Source of the DNA: Thomasclavelia spiroformis | GTDB lineage: Bacteria; Bacillota_I; Bacilli_A; Erysipelotrichales; Coprobacillaceae | Assembly (NCBI GenBank): GCA_016901755.1 | Contig: JACJKV010000001.1 | Coordinates: forward strand, 62,001-126,000 | Length of the DNA stretch: 64,000 nucleotides | Direction: 5' to 3' | Shown: one piece after another, positions 18,133 through 27,006 of the stretch | Position numbering within the stretch: the first letter of the stretch is position 1 | How the letters are laid out: every line of letters begins with the position of its first letter | Translations under genes and position numbers: made by a program | Notes under the pieces: generated by a model | The model's database searches: none | The model's input: only the letters and a program-made list of their open reading frames with translations | Told to the model about the DNA's origin: nothing

Positions 18133-19022
18133 TCCGCTCTTTTTGCATATATCGCTTTCGCTATTTTCGCAAAATCTGACACATCATTACAGCTATGCTG
18201 ACGATTCCAGGCTACACCATAAACAAGTTCTTCACAGCCTGATAAAGGAACCATTTCTACTTCCTGATCAGACAGACAGACAAAATCGGGCATAATAGCA
18301 ATCCCCATGCCACTTTTAACAAGAGTATAGCCACTAAACACACTATCACAAAACTGTATAGCAGCATCGTGACATTCTGTTTTCACTTTTTCAATCAGTC
18401 TTTTCATTTCCTGAGGAGCATCTACAGGGTTCAGCAAGATCAGCTCTTCTTTCTTTAAATCAGAAAAATCTAACATGTTATGCTGTGACAAAGGATGATG
18501 TTTACTGATAACACATACATATCGACCAGAATAAAGTGCTTCAAAAACAATATTTTTATAACCATTTAAACCTTCATTGACAGTAAACATAAAATCGATC
18601 ATGTCATCATCATATAGCTGTTTTCTGGTAAGATCATTGGCTATTTTGAGTTCAACTGAAATATCAGGATGAACTTTTTTAAACTCACGAATCAGTTTTG
18701 ACAAATAACGAATCGCTAAATAATTATCTTCATATAAAATAACATCTTTTTTCAAACATTGCTTTGCTTCAAACTGGGCACGATTAATTGCATTGTGCAA
18801 TGACTCAAGAATCTGTTTAACTTCATGATAAAACATGTAACCAGCGGGCGTCAGTTTCACTGTCCGTTTATTTCGCTGAAACAGAATAATATCTCATTCA
18901 TTTTCCAGTGATTTGATCTGACCAGTTACTGCTGGCTGATTTAAATAAAGCTGTTGAGCAGTTTGTGAAAAATTAAGTGTTTTTGCAACACTGACAAAAC
19001 ATTCTAGCTGTTTAATATCCAT
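18129..19022 (-). pseudogene. LysR-family regulator with premature TGA at codon 43
   Basis: Reading from the ATG at 19022 gives a normal LysR N-terminus, MDIKQLECFVSVAKTLNF and then a helix-turn-helix ending in SLENE, followed by an in-frame TGA at 18894-18896. After the stop the frame continues without a gap into DIILFQRNKRTVKLTPAG and a complete substrate-binding domain. The full length of 298 codons is normal for the family. A single substitution therefore separates the DNA-binding domain from the rest. It is divergent from the NmrA-like gene at 19135, the usual arrangement for a LysR and its target, and that gene is also broken. The remaining 243-residue open frame lacks the helix-turn-helix. 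Confidence 0.85.
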
Positions 19023-19134
19023 TGTGATCCCCTTTTATAATTTTTGCTTATGACTGATAAAAAATATCAATTTCACATTACGGTCTTCTCTTTCTATAAT
19101 CGTAACATAACTTAAAAAAAATGGAGGAATAAAT

Positions 19135-20102
19135 ATGCGTTATATTGTTACTGGCTGTGACGGTCAGTTAGGTGGTCGTGTAGCTGAAAACATGATCAAA
19201 GAAGTAGTAGGCACAGATCTTATTTTTACCTGTCCTGATTTATCACGACTTCCACGTCAAAAAAAAGAAAGATGGCAGAAACTGGGTATCAGTATCAGAC
19301 AGGCCAATTATGATAACAAAGAAGAAATGATCAAAGCCTTTCATGGTGGTGACAGGATCTATTTTGTTTCTAGTATCATCAATGGACCAAAACGCATACA
19401 GCAGCATAAAAATGTTATTGATGCCTGTAAGCTTTCCGGTGTTAAACACATCACCTATACATCATTTTTAGGGGCTAATCGTGATGGCTATCATCAATAT
19501 GTCCTGCCAGATCACCGCGCAACAGAAGCTTATCTTAAGGAAAGTGGACTAGAATACAATATCATGAGAAACAATCTTTATATGGAAAACTATCTGACGG
19601 TTTCTGTTATTTTAGCGATGCTTAGCAATAATGTATGGGGTACCAATGCTAAAGAAGGTAAAGCCACCTATATCGCCAAAGATGATAGTGCCCGTTGTGC
19701 TACTGCCCTGTTATTAGGAAAGGTGAAAAAAATAAAGACTATGATCTAACCAGTCTCAATCTGGTCAGTCAAAAAGATATCTGTGAAAAAATTGCCAGCA
19801 TTTCACACATTGACTTTACTTTTAAAGCAATGAATGATGATGAATTTAGAAATTATCTGCAGAAGCTGCATATCCCAGAAACAACGGATGGAGACTATTC
19901 TTTATCACCAGTCCCATTTTGTATAGCTGACATGGTTACGAATGAAGGTGGTATTGCCCAAGGACAGATGGCAATCATCAGTCATGATGTAGAAAAACTG
20001 ACGGGACAAAAACCATTAGAAGTTGATGATCTGTTAGAAACATACAGTTTTGTCTGGAAAGAAAAAATCAGCAATTTAAAAGAACTGGCTCAACACAGTT
20101 AA
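19135..20102 (+). pseudogene. NmrA-like NAD(P)H-binding protein, single-base frameshift
   Basis: The first part (19135 to about 19720) encodes an atypical short-chain dehydrogenase fold: MRYIVTGCDGQLGG is the Rossmann glycine loop, followed by VSSIINGP and TYTSFLGA. After ALLLGK the frame is lost; the -1 reading (about 19722-20102) continues with EKNKDYDLTSLNLVSQKD to a normal C-terminus. Restoring one base around 19721-19724 rejoins the parts into a protein of about 322 residues, typical for NmrA/QOR2-type quinone or NAD(P)H sensors. AGGAGG-type ribosome site lies before the ATG. It is divergent from the broken LysR gene. Confidence 0.85.
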
Positions 20103-20105
20103 TAA

Positions 20106-20152
20106 AAATACCAAACTGCTCATCATTGCATGATAGCTGCAGTTTGGTATTT
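20106..20152 (+). terminator. Terminator after the NmrA-like gene
   Basis: AAATACCAAACTGC (20106-20119) and GCAGTTTGGTATTT (20139-20152) are perfect 14-base complementary arms, in the short gap between convergent loci. Confidence 0.8.
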
Positions 20153-20178
20153 CTATAAAATGTATCAGTTGATTTAAA

Positions 20179-20534
20179 TTAATCTAATGAATGTAAAGAA
20201 TCATATTTTGGTAAAACTGGAGCAAATTCTTTCAGTACTTTTATTTTTAATGAATCGTCCCACTCAATAAATGTCAGTCCATCAAATTCGTTGTTTTGCT
20301 GCTGATCTTGACAGGCAAATCGCCATTCAACAAATGAGAAATGATCTTGATGGACATATTGTTTGATATCCCATTTCAGCAAGCTAGAATGATGATGCCA
20401 TTTAGTAAACCATTGTTTTATTTCCAAAATACCATGATATTCTGGTCCCCAGGATTCACTATCATAAATATGTTCATCAAATATATTTTCAAAACGGTTC
20501 CAAGAAGAATCAAACCATGCTTGAAACCATTCAT
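20179..20534 (-). pseudogene. NTF2/SnoaL-like small protein, frameshift at start
   Basis: A minus-strand frame reads WFQAWFDSSWNRFENIFDEH and on through WGPEYHGILEIKQWFTKW to the stop at 20179, an NTF2-like (SnoaL) fold protein by its aromatic-rich pattern and length. The frame has no usable start: the ATG at 20534, which overlaps the repaired stop of the upstream Nudix frame as ATGA, is one base out of phase. Adding one base at codon 2 gives a 118-residue protein. The surviving open frame only has a TTG at 20427, which would remove a third of the fold. Ligand or reaction unknown. Confidence 0.65.
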
Positions 20535-20967
20535 TTATCTTTACAAAATCTGATTGCTTTTTCTAAAAACAATGGCTGAATATCAGGGTATGTCAGATTT
20601 TCTGCAATTCACCAAAAAAATCTGTTTTTTCTATTTCACTGTGTAATTCGTCATTGCATGATGTTATATTTGCCAGATATAGCATACCAAACATTTCTTC
20701 TCTAGTATCATTCACTCTGTTTTTGCCGATTACTGAATAAACACAGACTGGTTCAATCTGATATTTGACTGCTCCTGTTTCTTCTTCTAATTCTCGTCTG
20801 GCACTGTCTATGATCTTTTCACCAGTTTCTCGATGGCCACCAGGTAATTCATATGTTAATCGGTCTTTATGTTTACACAAGATCCATTGATCATTATAAC
20901 GTGATGCAATGACCACAAATTTTAATTTCTCATCAGCAACCTTCTGATAAAACTGTACCTTTACCAT
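20531..20967 (-). pseudogene. Nudix hydrolase with a late frameshift
   Basis: The intact part (20593-20967) has the Nudix box GGHRETGEKIIDSARRELEEETG, whose G(5)E(7)REUXEE pattern is complete, so the catalytic metal site is present. The frame ends at a TGA at 20593 just after FFGELQKI. One missing base near 20604 explains this: in the shifted frame the sequence continues ENLTYPDIQPLFLEKAIRF and stops at 20531, giving a normal 145-residue length. The stop then overlaps the next gene as ATGA. The truncated 124-residue protein may retain activity. Likely substrate is an oxidised or modified nucleotide. Confidence 0.75.
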
Positions 20968-21040
20968 TTTGTATTCCTCCTAAAAATGATATCATTGACT
21001 GTCTTTATAAGATTATATCATTTTCCATAAAAATATCGCT

Positions 21041-21157
21041 TTAATCTTCCACAAAAAATGCTCTTATATTTTTATAAATTAACATTATTCTAAAAACGAT
21101 ATATTCATATTCCTGATTATCATTGCTTAAAGCATGAATCGATTCCTTAATTCTCAC
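21041..21157 (-). other. Possible 38-residue open frame
   Basis: A GTG at 21157 opens a 38-codon frame (MRIKESIHALSNDNQEYEY at its start) ending in TAA at 21041. AAAGGAG is present but only three bases before the GTG, too close for good initiation. No family recognised; it may be a decayed fragment like its neighbours. Confidence 0.2.
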
Positions 21158-21217
21158 TAACTCCTTTCATGTACTTATTTTCTATATACAGACAATTCAC
21201 ATTTTCTTTTGCACGTA

Positions 21218-21376
21218 TTAGTTTTTGATATGCTGATGATAATGCCAACCCTGATAAGAATGAAGAGCTGTTTTATCAAAATGAATTTCATATTCATTAA
21301 AAAGATAATAATTGACGATCGTTCCAGGATCTTTGATAAGGGAAAGACGATCTTTTAAACGATATATTTGGTCAAA
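21218..21376 (-). other. In-frame coding-like extension beyond the HAD stop
   Basis: Directly after the HAD hydrolase TGA the same frame stays open for 52 codons (starting FDQIYRLKDRLSLIKDPG) to a TAA at 21218. It has a protein-like composition rich in aromatic and charged residues but no start codon of its own. It may be the remnant of a separate gene or a lost C-terminal part of the HAD protein. Confidence 0.35.
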
Positions 21377-22099
21377 TCATTCTAAAATATTAAGTAATTC
21401 CCCTATATTGTAAATCATTGCATCCGCTTTTATTCTTTCATTTCCTTTAACACCTAAATTTCCTCTATTGACCCATATTGCATGTAAACCATATTTTTTA
21501 GGTGCAACGACTTCCCATAAATAATGATCACCGATCATACATGCTTCATCCCCAATAAGATGGAAGAAATTTAAAACATTTTCATACGCTTTTCTTTCTG
21601 GCTTGCCAATCCCCTGTTCACCATCAATAAAAATCCCATCGAATAATGATTCTAGATGAAAACGTCTTAATTTTTCTCTTTGAACCATAGCATTACCATT
21701 GGTCAATAAGGCTAATTGATACCCACGAGCTTTCAGTTGCTTTAATGTATCAAAAACGTCTTCAAATACATATATTGCATCATATTTACAAACAGCATAT
21801 TGCTGCACCAGGAAATCAGTGATCATCTCATCTTTGATATTGAAATTTTTCAAGGCAGTCGTTACGATATCTGTTCTTAATTCCTGAAAGGAAAAATTTC
21901 CTTTTGGTCTTTTGGTTTCATCATTCCAGATTGCATCATTGACCTTCATAATCTGATTCGTTAGATCTTTGACATCGATAGACAAATCAAATGTATTAGT
22001 ACACTTCTTTGAAGCTAATTGCCAGGCTTTTTCTGTAACACCCCCATAATTGATCAGCGTATTATCCAGATCAAATATTAATAATTTGATATTCTTCAT
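21377..22099 (-). CDS. HAD-superfamily hydrolase (YjjG-like)
   Basis: A 240-residue HAD phosphatase with all four motifs: DLDNT at residues 10-14 (nucleophile Asp), LLTNGNA (motif II, near 132), a Lys in GKPERKAY (motif III, near 163) and MIGDHYLWEV (motif IV, near 187). The helical cap between motifs I and II places it in subclass I with YjjG-type nucleotidases and haloacid dehalogenases. The ATG overlaps the stop of the methyltransferase gene (ATGA), so the two are co-translated. Substrate unknown. Confidence 0.85.
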   Translation of the reverse strand: MKNIKLLIFDLDNTLINYGGVTEKAWQLASKKCTNTFDLSIDVKDLTNQIMKVNDAIWNDETKRPKGNFSFQELRTDIVTTALKNFNIKDEMITDFLVQQYAVCKYDAIYVFEDVFDTLKQLKARGYQLALLTNGNAMVQREKLRRFHLESLFDGIFIDGEQGIGKPERKAYENVLNFFHLIGDEACMIGDHYLWEVVAPKKYGLHAIWVNRGNLGVKGNERIKADAMIYNIGELLNILE

Positions 22100-23253
22100 T
22101 TTTCATTCTCCTTTTTTGCCCAGAACATACCCGTATGGACTGTGAGTTTAAATGTTTTGTTTTTTATAAAAATATTATTAAGAAATTCATAAAATTCTTC
22201 TTTTCTTCGATAAAGAATTTCTAAATCATTGCTTAATCCTTTGCCACTTAAAATAAACTGATATAACAAATTTAAATTAGTAATTTCATAAATTTCTTGA
22301 CGGTCAAAAAGCTGTATATTACAAAAATATTTTTGAAGTCTTTCCTTACCATTACTATAGCCAAAACGGTGATAAAGAATTTCCTGATGAAACGATATTC
22401 TAGGATCAAAACGTCTCAGCAATTCATCTCTTTCCTGAAGCATGTCATCAGCAATCGTCGTACAGTATAAAGAACCTCCTGGTTTTAATACTCTTTTTAT
22501 TTCTTTTAAAGCCAGATCCAAATGTTCCAGATACATCATAACATGATTAATAATGACCATGTCAAAGCTTTCATCTGCATATGGCAAAGAAAAACAGTCT
22601 GCAATGTCATATGCTATGATTTGAGGAATATCGTGTAATTGACGATAACATTCATTGACCATTTCCTGTGAGATATCACTAAGGGTAATATGTATATTCT
22701 CTGGCAGACGTTGCTGGTTGATAGACCAAAGTGTTCCATCACCACAGCCGATTTCCAGAATATGATCATCTTGGTGAAAGATGATATTATCAAAGATCCA
22801 CTCATGAAAATTATGATCAAAATGTGTATGGAAATGATGAAACTGTATTCTTGTTTTTAATCCTTCTGGCGTTTCAAACTGCAGCTGCAGATTTTCCCTG
22901 TTTTGAATATGCAGGAACTTTTTATATATATCATAAGTATTCATATCATGATTTTTCTGCAGTTCATCAATCAGTGACAACATCACTTTTGTATTTGTTA
23001 ATTGAATGTTCAATAAATCTTTCTGCATGATAATATGTTCTTCAATGTTTTTATCATCAATAATGTGTTTGATCTGTTCTAATGTATATCCTGCTTTTTT
23101 TAAAAGCTGGATCGTCTGCATAACAACAAAATAATGATCTTCGATATACTTTTTATCCTGACAGCTGACTGGTTTGATGAGACCAAGGCTTTCATAATAT
23201 CTTAAAGTTCTTAATGTTGTCTGTGATTTTCCAGCAAATTCACGAAAACTGTA
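22096..23253 (-). CDS. MerR-type regulator fused to a SAM methyltransferase, start codon unclear
   Basis: From about 23253 the frame reads YSFREFAGKSQTTLRTLRYY, a typical MerR helix-turn-helix, then a coiled-coil region, then a class I methyltransferase domain from about 22820 with the SAM loop LEIGCGDGT. No ATG, GTG or TTG lies in phase ahead of the helix-turn-helix; the first in-frame ATG is at 23121 and would remove it, and an ATG at 23262 is followed two codons later by TGA. Either initiation is unusual or the 5' end has a small lesion, for example an extra T in the T4 run near 23245. A MerR-class promoter lies immediately upstream. The fusion suggests a ligand-sensing regulator that also methylates. 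Confidence 0.7.
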   Translation of the reverse strand, partial: YSFREFAGKSQTTLRTLRYYESLGLIKPVSCQDKKYIEDHYFVVMQTIQLLKKAGYTLEQIKHIIDDKNIEEHIIMQKDLLNIQLTNTKVMLSLIDELQKNHDMNTYDIYKKFLHIQNRENLQLQFETPEGLKTRIQFHHFHTHFDHNFHEWIFDNIIFHQDDHILEIGCGDGTLWSINQQRLPENIHITLSDISQEMVNECYRQLHDIPQIIAYDIADCFSLPYADESFDMVIINHVMMYLEHLDLALKEIKRVLKPGGSLYCTTIADDMLQERDELLRRFDPRISFHQEILYHRFGYSNGKERLQKYFCNIQLFDRQEIYEITNLNLLYQFILSGKGLSNDLEILYRRKEEFYEFLNNIFIKNKTFKLTVHTGMFWAKKENEK

Positions 23254-23268
23254 TCACCTCATAAAATG

Positions 23269-23299
23269 ATTATATTTTATGACGTAACGTCACTGTCAA
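23269..23299 (-). promoter_or_regulatory. MerR-class promoter with 19-base spacer and dyad operator
   Basis: On the minus strand TTGACA (23294-23299) and TATAAT (23269-23274), both perfect consensus, are separated by 19 bases instead of 17. Within the spacer is the perfect dyad TGACGT-A-ACGTCA (23280-23292). Long spacers with a central dyad are the mark of promoters that MerR proteins untwist to activate. The downstream MerR-methyltransferase gene is therefore probably autoregulated. Confidence 0.85.
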
Positions 23300-23305
23300 T
23301 CATAA

Positions 23306-23329
23306 AAAAATCGGTTTTACCCGATTTTT
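23306..23329 (-). terminator. Terminator after the membrane MerR gene
   Basis: AAAAATCGG (23306-23314) and CCGATTTTT (23321-23329) form a stem followed by a T run on the minus strand. It overlaps the stop codon of the upstream regulator and separates it from the next promoter. Confidence 0.8.
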
Positions 23330-24294
23330 CAAACTGCTTTTTCGATGACTGGTATCTGATAATGTTTAAGAATATCATATACCAGCTGTCTTTGCTGATC
23401 ACGATGATGGTATAATGAAGTATTGATGGTGAATGTTTCACCATTTTTCATCCTGATATGATAAATATTTTTAATACATTGACTGATACCAAAACCAACG
23501 CCACTATAATACTTTTTATTCACAATCGTCACACTTTCTATATCTTCATAATGAAAATGTCTGGCATATTGCTCAGTATTATTTTTTAATACTGCACCAA
23601 TCGATTTGAATATGTGATGTTCTTTACTATTATAAAATACTAAATCTTCATTACCAAATTCATAATATTTTTCATGAAAAGCAGTGATCATGATCAAAGC
23701 ACTCAATACTACTGATAATAGCAGCACCATGACAAAACTGATCTCAGTTTGATCATACTGGTATAAAAAACTTTTAAAGCCACTCATCACTATCAAAGTA
23801 CCTATAAAATAAATACATAATATTTTGATCAGTTGAAATGGTGTGGTTTTTCTGCCTAATGTCACTACAGCATAAGGTTTCATCGCGTTTTTAGCCTTTT
23901 GTAATACATTTTTTATTTTCGAAACAGACATTTCAGGAAAATCATCGAATTCTCCATCGATAATTGCATCTATCAGTGGGACATTTTTTTGTCTGATATT
24001 TTCACATCTTTTTTCAATGAGTTCAAGATGTTCAACCTGGGCTTTTAGATTCCTGATATGCATTTCGATCATTGTCTGAAATTTTTCAGGATTCTTTAAG
24101 ATCATACCGATCATTTCTAGAGAAATATCCAGTTCTCGCAAAAATCTTATCCTTTTTAAAATTTGTACATCTTCTTTTGTATAATGACGATAGCCATTAT
24201 TATCTCTTTGGGGGTTTAAAAAACCTAACTTTTCATAATATCTGATTGTCTGTGCATTGATATGCAGCAGCTTTTCTACTTCCTTGATTTTCAT
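23329..24294 (-). CDS. MerR-family regulator with C-terminal membrane and PH-like domain
   Basis: A 321-residue fusion. Residues 1-70 are a MerR winged helix (KIKEVEKLLHINAQTIRYYE, then GYRHYTKEDV), followed by a long dimerisation helix to about 125. Two hydrophobic segments (about 165-182 and 190-208) then predict membrane anchoring, and the last 110 residues look like a small beta-rich PH-like cytoplasmic domain (VTLGRKTTP, IRMKNGETFTI). DNA binding from the membrane resembles one-component systems such as CadC, but the arrangement in a MerR protein is uncommon. Its own promoter also has a 19-base spacer. Confidence 0.8.
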   Translation of the reverse strand: MKIKEVEKLLHINAQTIRYYEKLGFLNPQRDNNGYRHYTKEDVQILKRIRFLRELDISLEMIGMILKNPEKFQTMIEMHIRNLKAQVEHLELIEKRCENIRQKNVPLIDAIIDGEFDDFPEMSVSKIKNVLQKAKNAMKPYAVVTLGRKTTPFQLIKILCIYFIGTLIVMSGFKSFLYQYDQTEISFVMVLLLSVVLSALIMITAFHEKYYEFGNEDLVFYNSKEHHIFKSIGAVLKNNTEQYARHFHYEDIESVTIVNKKYYSGVGFGISQCIKNIYHIRMKNGETFTINTSLYHHRDQQRQLVYDILKHYQIPVIEKAV

Positions 24295-24337
24295 AATAAG
24301 CCTTCCTTTCTAAAGATTCATTTCTTTTTTCAATCAA

Positions 24338-24368
24338 ATCTTAAACCTTACAGCGGTTGAAAGGTCAA
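24338..24368 (-). promoter_or_regulatory. MerR-class promoter of the membrane MerR gene
   Basis: On the minus strand TTGACC (24363-24368) and TAAGAT (24338-24343) are 19 bases apart. The spacer holds the imperfect dyad ACCTTACAGC/GGTTGAAAGGT (24345-24365), resembling known MerR operators that begin ACCTT and end AAGGT. Autoregulation is likely. Confidence 0.75.
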
Positions 24369-24416
24369 TAGTTTTTGATCATTTTCAGCAATTCATATGA
24401 AAATCCAGATAAATAT

Positions 24417-25286
24417 CTAATTTTGATAGCATTGAAGATAGTTCTGTATAAAAAACTGAATATGCTTTTCCGAATTGTTGTAAAAAAAACCATAATCAAT
24501 ATTTTCTGTTTCAGCAATAGGAATCTTTTTGACCTGATCATCATCAGGAATTAAAAAGCCTGGAAGTAAAGCTATTCCATATCCGCATTTGGCTAGCAGC
24601 AGCCCCTCCTGTTCACTTTCACTGACAATATGATCATGATCCTGCTTGTATAAAGTCAGATATTCCTGCAGCTTATTTCCTTTTTCAAAAGGAATACAAC
24701 GTGGTGGTAAAGTAATCAGCGTATATTCTACAAGCTGTTCAAAAGTTACATATTCCTGTTTAGCTAATGGATGTGATAAAGGAACGACTGCATAACTTTG
24801 ATAAGTCATGATTTTTTTAAACTCGGTTTTTTTAGCTAAACCTGTTGTACAGATGACCAGTTCTAGCTGGCCATTTTCATATAGATTTTTTAATGAAAAG
24901 AAATCATCTATAATAATGCGAGGACGAATGTTAGGAAACTGTTCTTTCATTTTACTGATTACATTTTCTAATATTTTAAGTTCGATGGCTGTCATACAGC
25001 CAATTCGAAACAGGTTGATTTTTTGTGGCTGTTGATCATAAAATAATTTTTTAGCTCCTTCCATACGATAGAGTATATCTTTAGCTGTATGATAAAATGT
25101 TTCTCCATTGGCAGTTAATTTCACAACACGTGAACTGCGATAAAAAAGCTGAGTTTTTACTTCTTCCTCAAGGCTTTTGATATGGTGAGTAACCGTGGGA
25201 ACCGATAAATATAAAGATTCTGCTGCTTTAGAAAAATTCAGCCTCTCAGCCACGTGTATAAAACATTGTAACTGTTGCGAATTCAT
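24417..25286 (-). CDS. LysR-family transcriptional regulator
   Basis: A complete 289-residue LysR protein. The N-terminal helix-turn-helix is clear (MNSQQLQCFIHVAERLNF, then SLYLSVPTVTHHIKSLEEE), followed by a two-lobed co-inducer domain with CGYGIALLPGFLI near the C-terminus. It is divergent from the MATE transporter gene at 25430, and a palindromic T-N11-A box lies between them, so control of that transporter is likely. The target now carries a premature stop. Inducer unknown. Confidence 0.9.
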   Translation of the reverse strand: MNSQQLQCFIHVAERLNFSKAAESLYLSVPTVTHHIKSLEEEVKTQLFYRSSRVVKLTANGETFYHTAKDILYRMEGAKKLFYDQQPQKINLFRIGCMTAIELKILENVISKMKEQFPNIRPRIIIDDFFSLKNLYENGQLELVICTTGLAKKTEFKKIMTYQSYAVVPLSHPLAKQEYVTFEQLVEYTLITLPPRCIPFEKGNKLQEYLTLYKQDHDHIVSESEQEGLLLAKCGYGIALLPGFLIPDDDQVKKIPIAETENIDYGFFYNNSEKHIQFFIQNYLQCYQN

Positions 25287-25339
25287 ATTGTTTCTCCTTT
25301 CTCTTTTACTATAGCAAAAAAAACATCATTTTTACAATC

Positions 25340-25356
25340 ATTAGAATTTATCTAAT
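25340..25356. promoter_or_regulatory. LysR-type operator between LysR and MATE genes
   Basis: ATTAGA and TCTAAT form a perfect inverted repeat around five bases, the T-N11-A arrangement bound by LysR proteins. It is about 54 bases from the LysR start and 74 from the MATE start. Confidence 0.55.
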
Positions 25357-25429
25357 GGCGTTTTTATTTTTGAAATTCTATGATTGCAAAGAATGTGATA
25401 ACATGCTTATGAAAAAAGAGGAAAAACAA

Positions 25430-26779
25430 ATGGAAGAACAAAAAATGGGCATTATGCCCATCAATAAACTGCTTATAACTATGGCAGCACCAATGATCCT
25501 GTCGATGATGATCGGTGCTTTATATAATATTGTTGACAGTATTTTCGTCAGCAATTTCAGCGAAGATGCTTTAACTGCTGTTTCTCTTGCTTTTCCAGTT
25601 CAAAATATCATCGTTGCTATTGGATCTGGTGCAGGGGTAGGCATTAACGCATTGCTTTCACGACTGTTAGGAGAAAAAAATCAGCTGGCTGTCAATAAAA
25701 CAGCACATAACGGCCTGATATTAAGTTTTATATCTTATTTTCTGGTATTAATATTTGGTATCTTTTGCGTTAAATGATTTTACCAGATACAAACCAATAA
25801 TCTCACAATTCGTAGCATGGGTATATCATATTTATCAATTGTCTGTATATTTTCATTTGGACAGATTTTTCAGCTGGTACTAGAAAAGCTGTTACAGTCT
25901 ACGGGCAGAACGACCTATACGATGATTACACAGATGGCTGGCGCTATCATTAATATCATTTTAGATCCTATCTTGATTTTTGGCTATTTTGGCTTTCCGG
26001 CACTAGGAACAGCTGGTGCAGCCATCGCAACTGTGATTGGCCAGATCATAGCTATGACATTAGGTATTATATTTAATCTTAAATACAATAAAGATATTCA
26101 GTTTTCATTTACATCTTTTAAACCAGAAACCTATTATCTCAAAAACATATGTACTGTCGGTATTCCTGCTGGCATTACCATGTTTATCAGCAGTATTATG
26201 TCATTTGGCATCAATAAAATATTACTTTCATTTTCAACTACGGCAACCGCAGTTTTTGGTGCCTATTTCAAACTTTATACTTTTGTATCCATGGCAGCTT
26301 TTGGTTTAAACAATGCTTTGATTTCAATCGTTGCCTATAACCTTGGTTTAAAAAAATATGATCGTATCAAAAAAGCTATTAAGCTAAGCGGCATTTATTC
26401 AGCATTGATTGGATTGGTGGGACTTGTCTTGCTGCAACTGTTTCCTCAACAGATCATGTCAGCATTCCATGCCTCAACAACAATGACCGAAATGGGAGTA
26501 ACTGCATTACAGATCACCAGTTTAAGTTTTATCTTTGCCTGCATTTCAATCATGGTCTGTTATGCCCTGCAGGGATTATCTATTGGTATTGGTAGCATGC
26601 TGATATCCACAGCGAGACAGGTTTTGATTTTATTGCCACTTGCCTATTTACTAGGAAAATTATGGAATGAAACTGGCGTATGGATTGCTTTTCCAGTTAC
26701 TGAATTAATAGTCATGGCTATTTCTTGTTATTATCTTAACTTTATACTAAAAAAAAGACTAAACATGATCAATCATTAA
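25430..26779 (+). pseudogene. MATE-family multidrug efflux transporter with premature TGA
   Basis: A MATE-type exporter whose single reading frame is interrupted by a TGA at 25775-25777 (codon 116). Upstream is MGIMPINKLLITMAAPMILS and the first three membrane segments; downstream, still in frame, it resumes FYQIQTNNLTIRSMGISYLS and continues through nine more segments with DPILIFGYFG and TAGAAIATVIGQ. Total length of 449 residues is normal. TGG to TGA is the simplest lesion. The ATG at 25430 has AGAGGA seven bases upstream. Substrates would have been cationic drugs or flavin-like compounds; the divergent LysR is intact. Confidence 0.85.
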
Positions 26780-26856
26780 AATTACATTCACGTCTCTTGT
26801 GTTAAATAAAATTATTAAGCTATGCGTTTTATAAAAATTAAGTAATATCTATTCAA

Positions 26857-26894
26857 TATAAAAGGAAATCTCTAAAAACCGATTTCCTTTTATA
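26857..26894. terminator. Terminator between MATE and the GTPase locus
   Basis: TATAAAAGGAAATC (26857-26870) and GATTTCCTTTTATA (26881-26894) are perfect 14-base arms around a ten-base loop, usable from both sides. Confidence 0.8.
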
Positions 26895-27006
26895 ATCACT
26901 GCAAATCTTCAAATTATTGTTATTTTAACATCAAACACATAAACATCTGTCACACACTTTACGTTCCACTGCATTATCAGCCAGTTTCAGTTAAAGACAT
27001 TAATAA

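Noticed and set aside
18894-25777. TGA read as tryptophan, as in Mollicutes, to explain the broken LysR and MATE genes
   Set aside because: TGA ends intact genes at ATGA or GTGA overlaps (for example 12010, 13008, 18129 and 22096), two other lesions are TAG, and normal tryptophans in the window are TGG.
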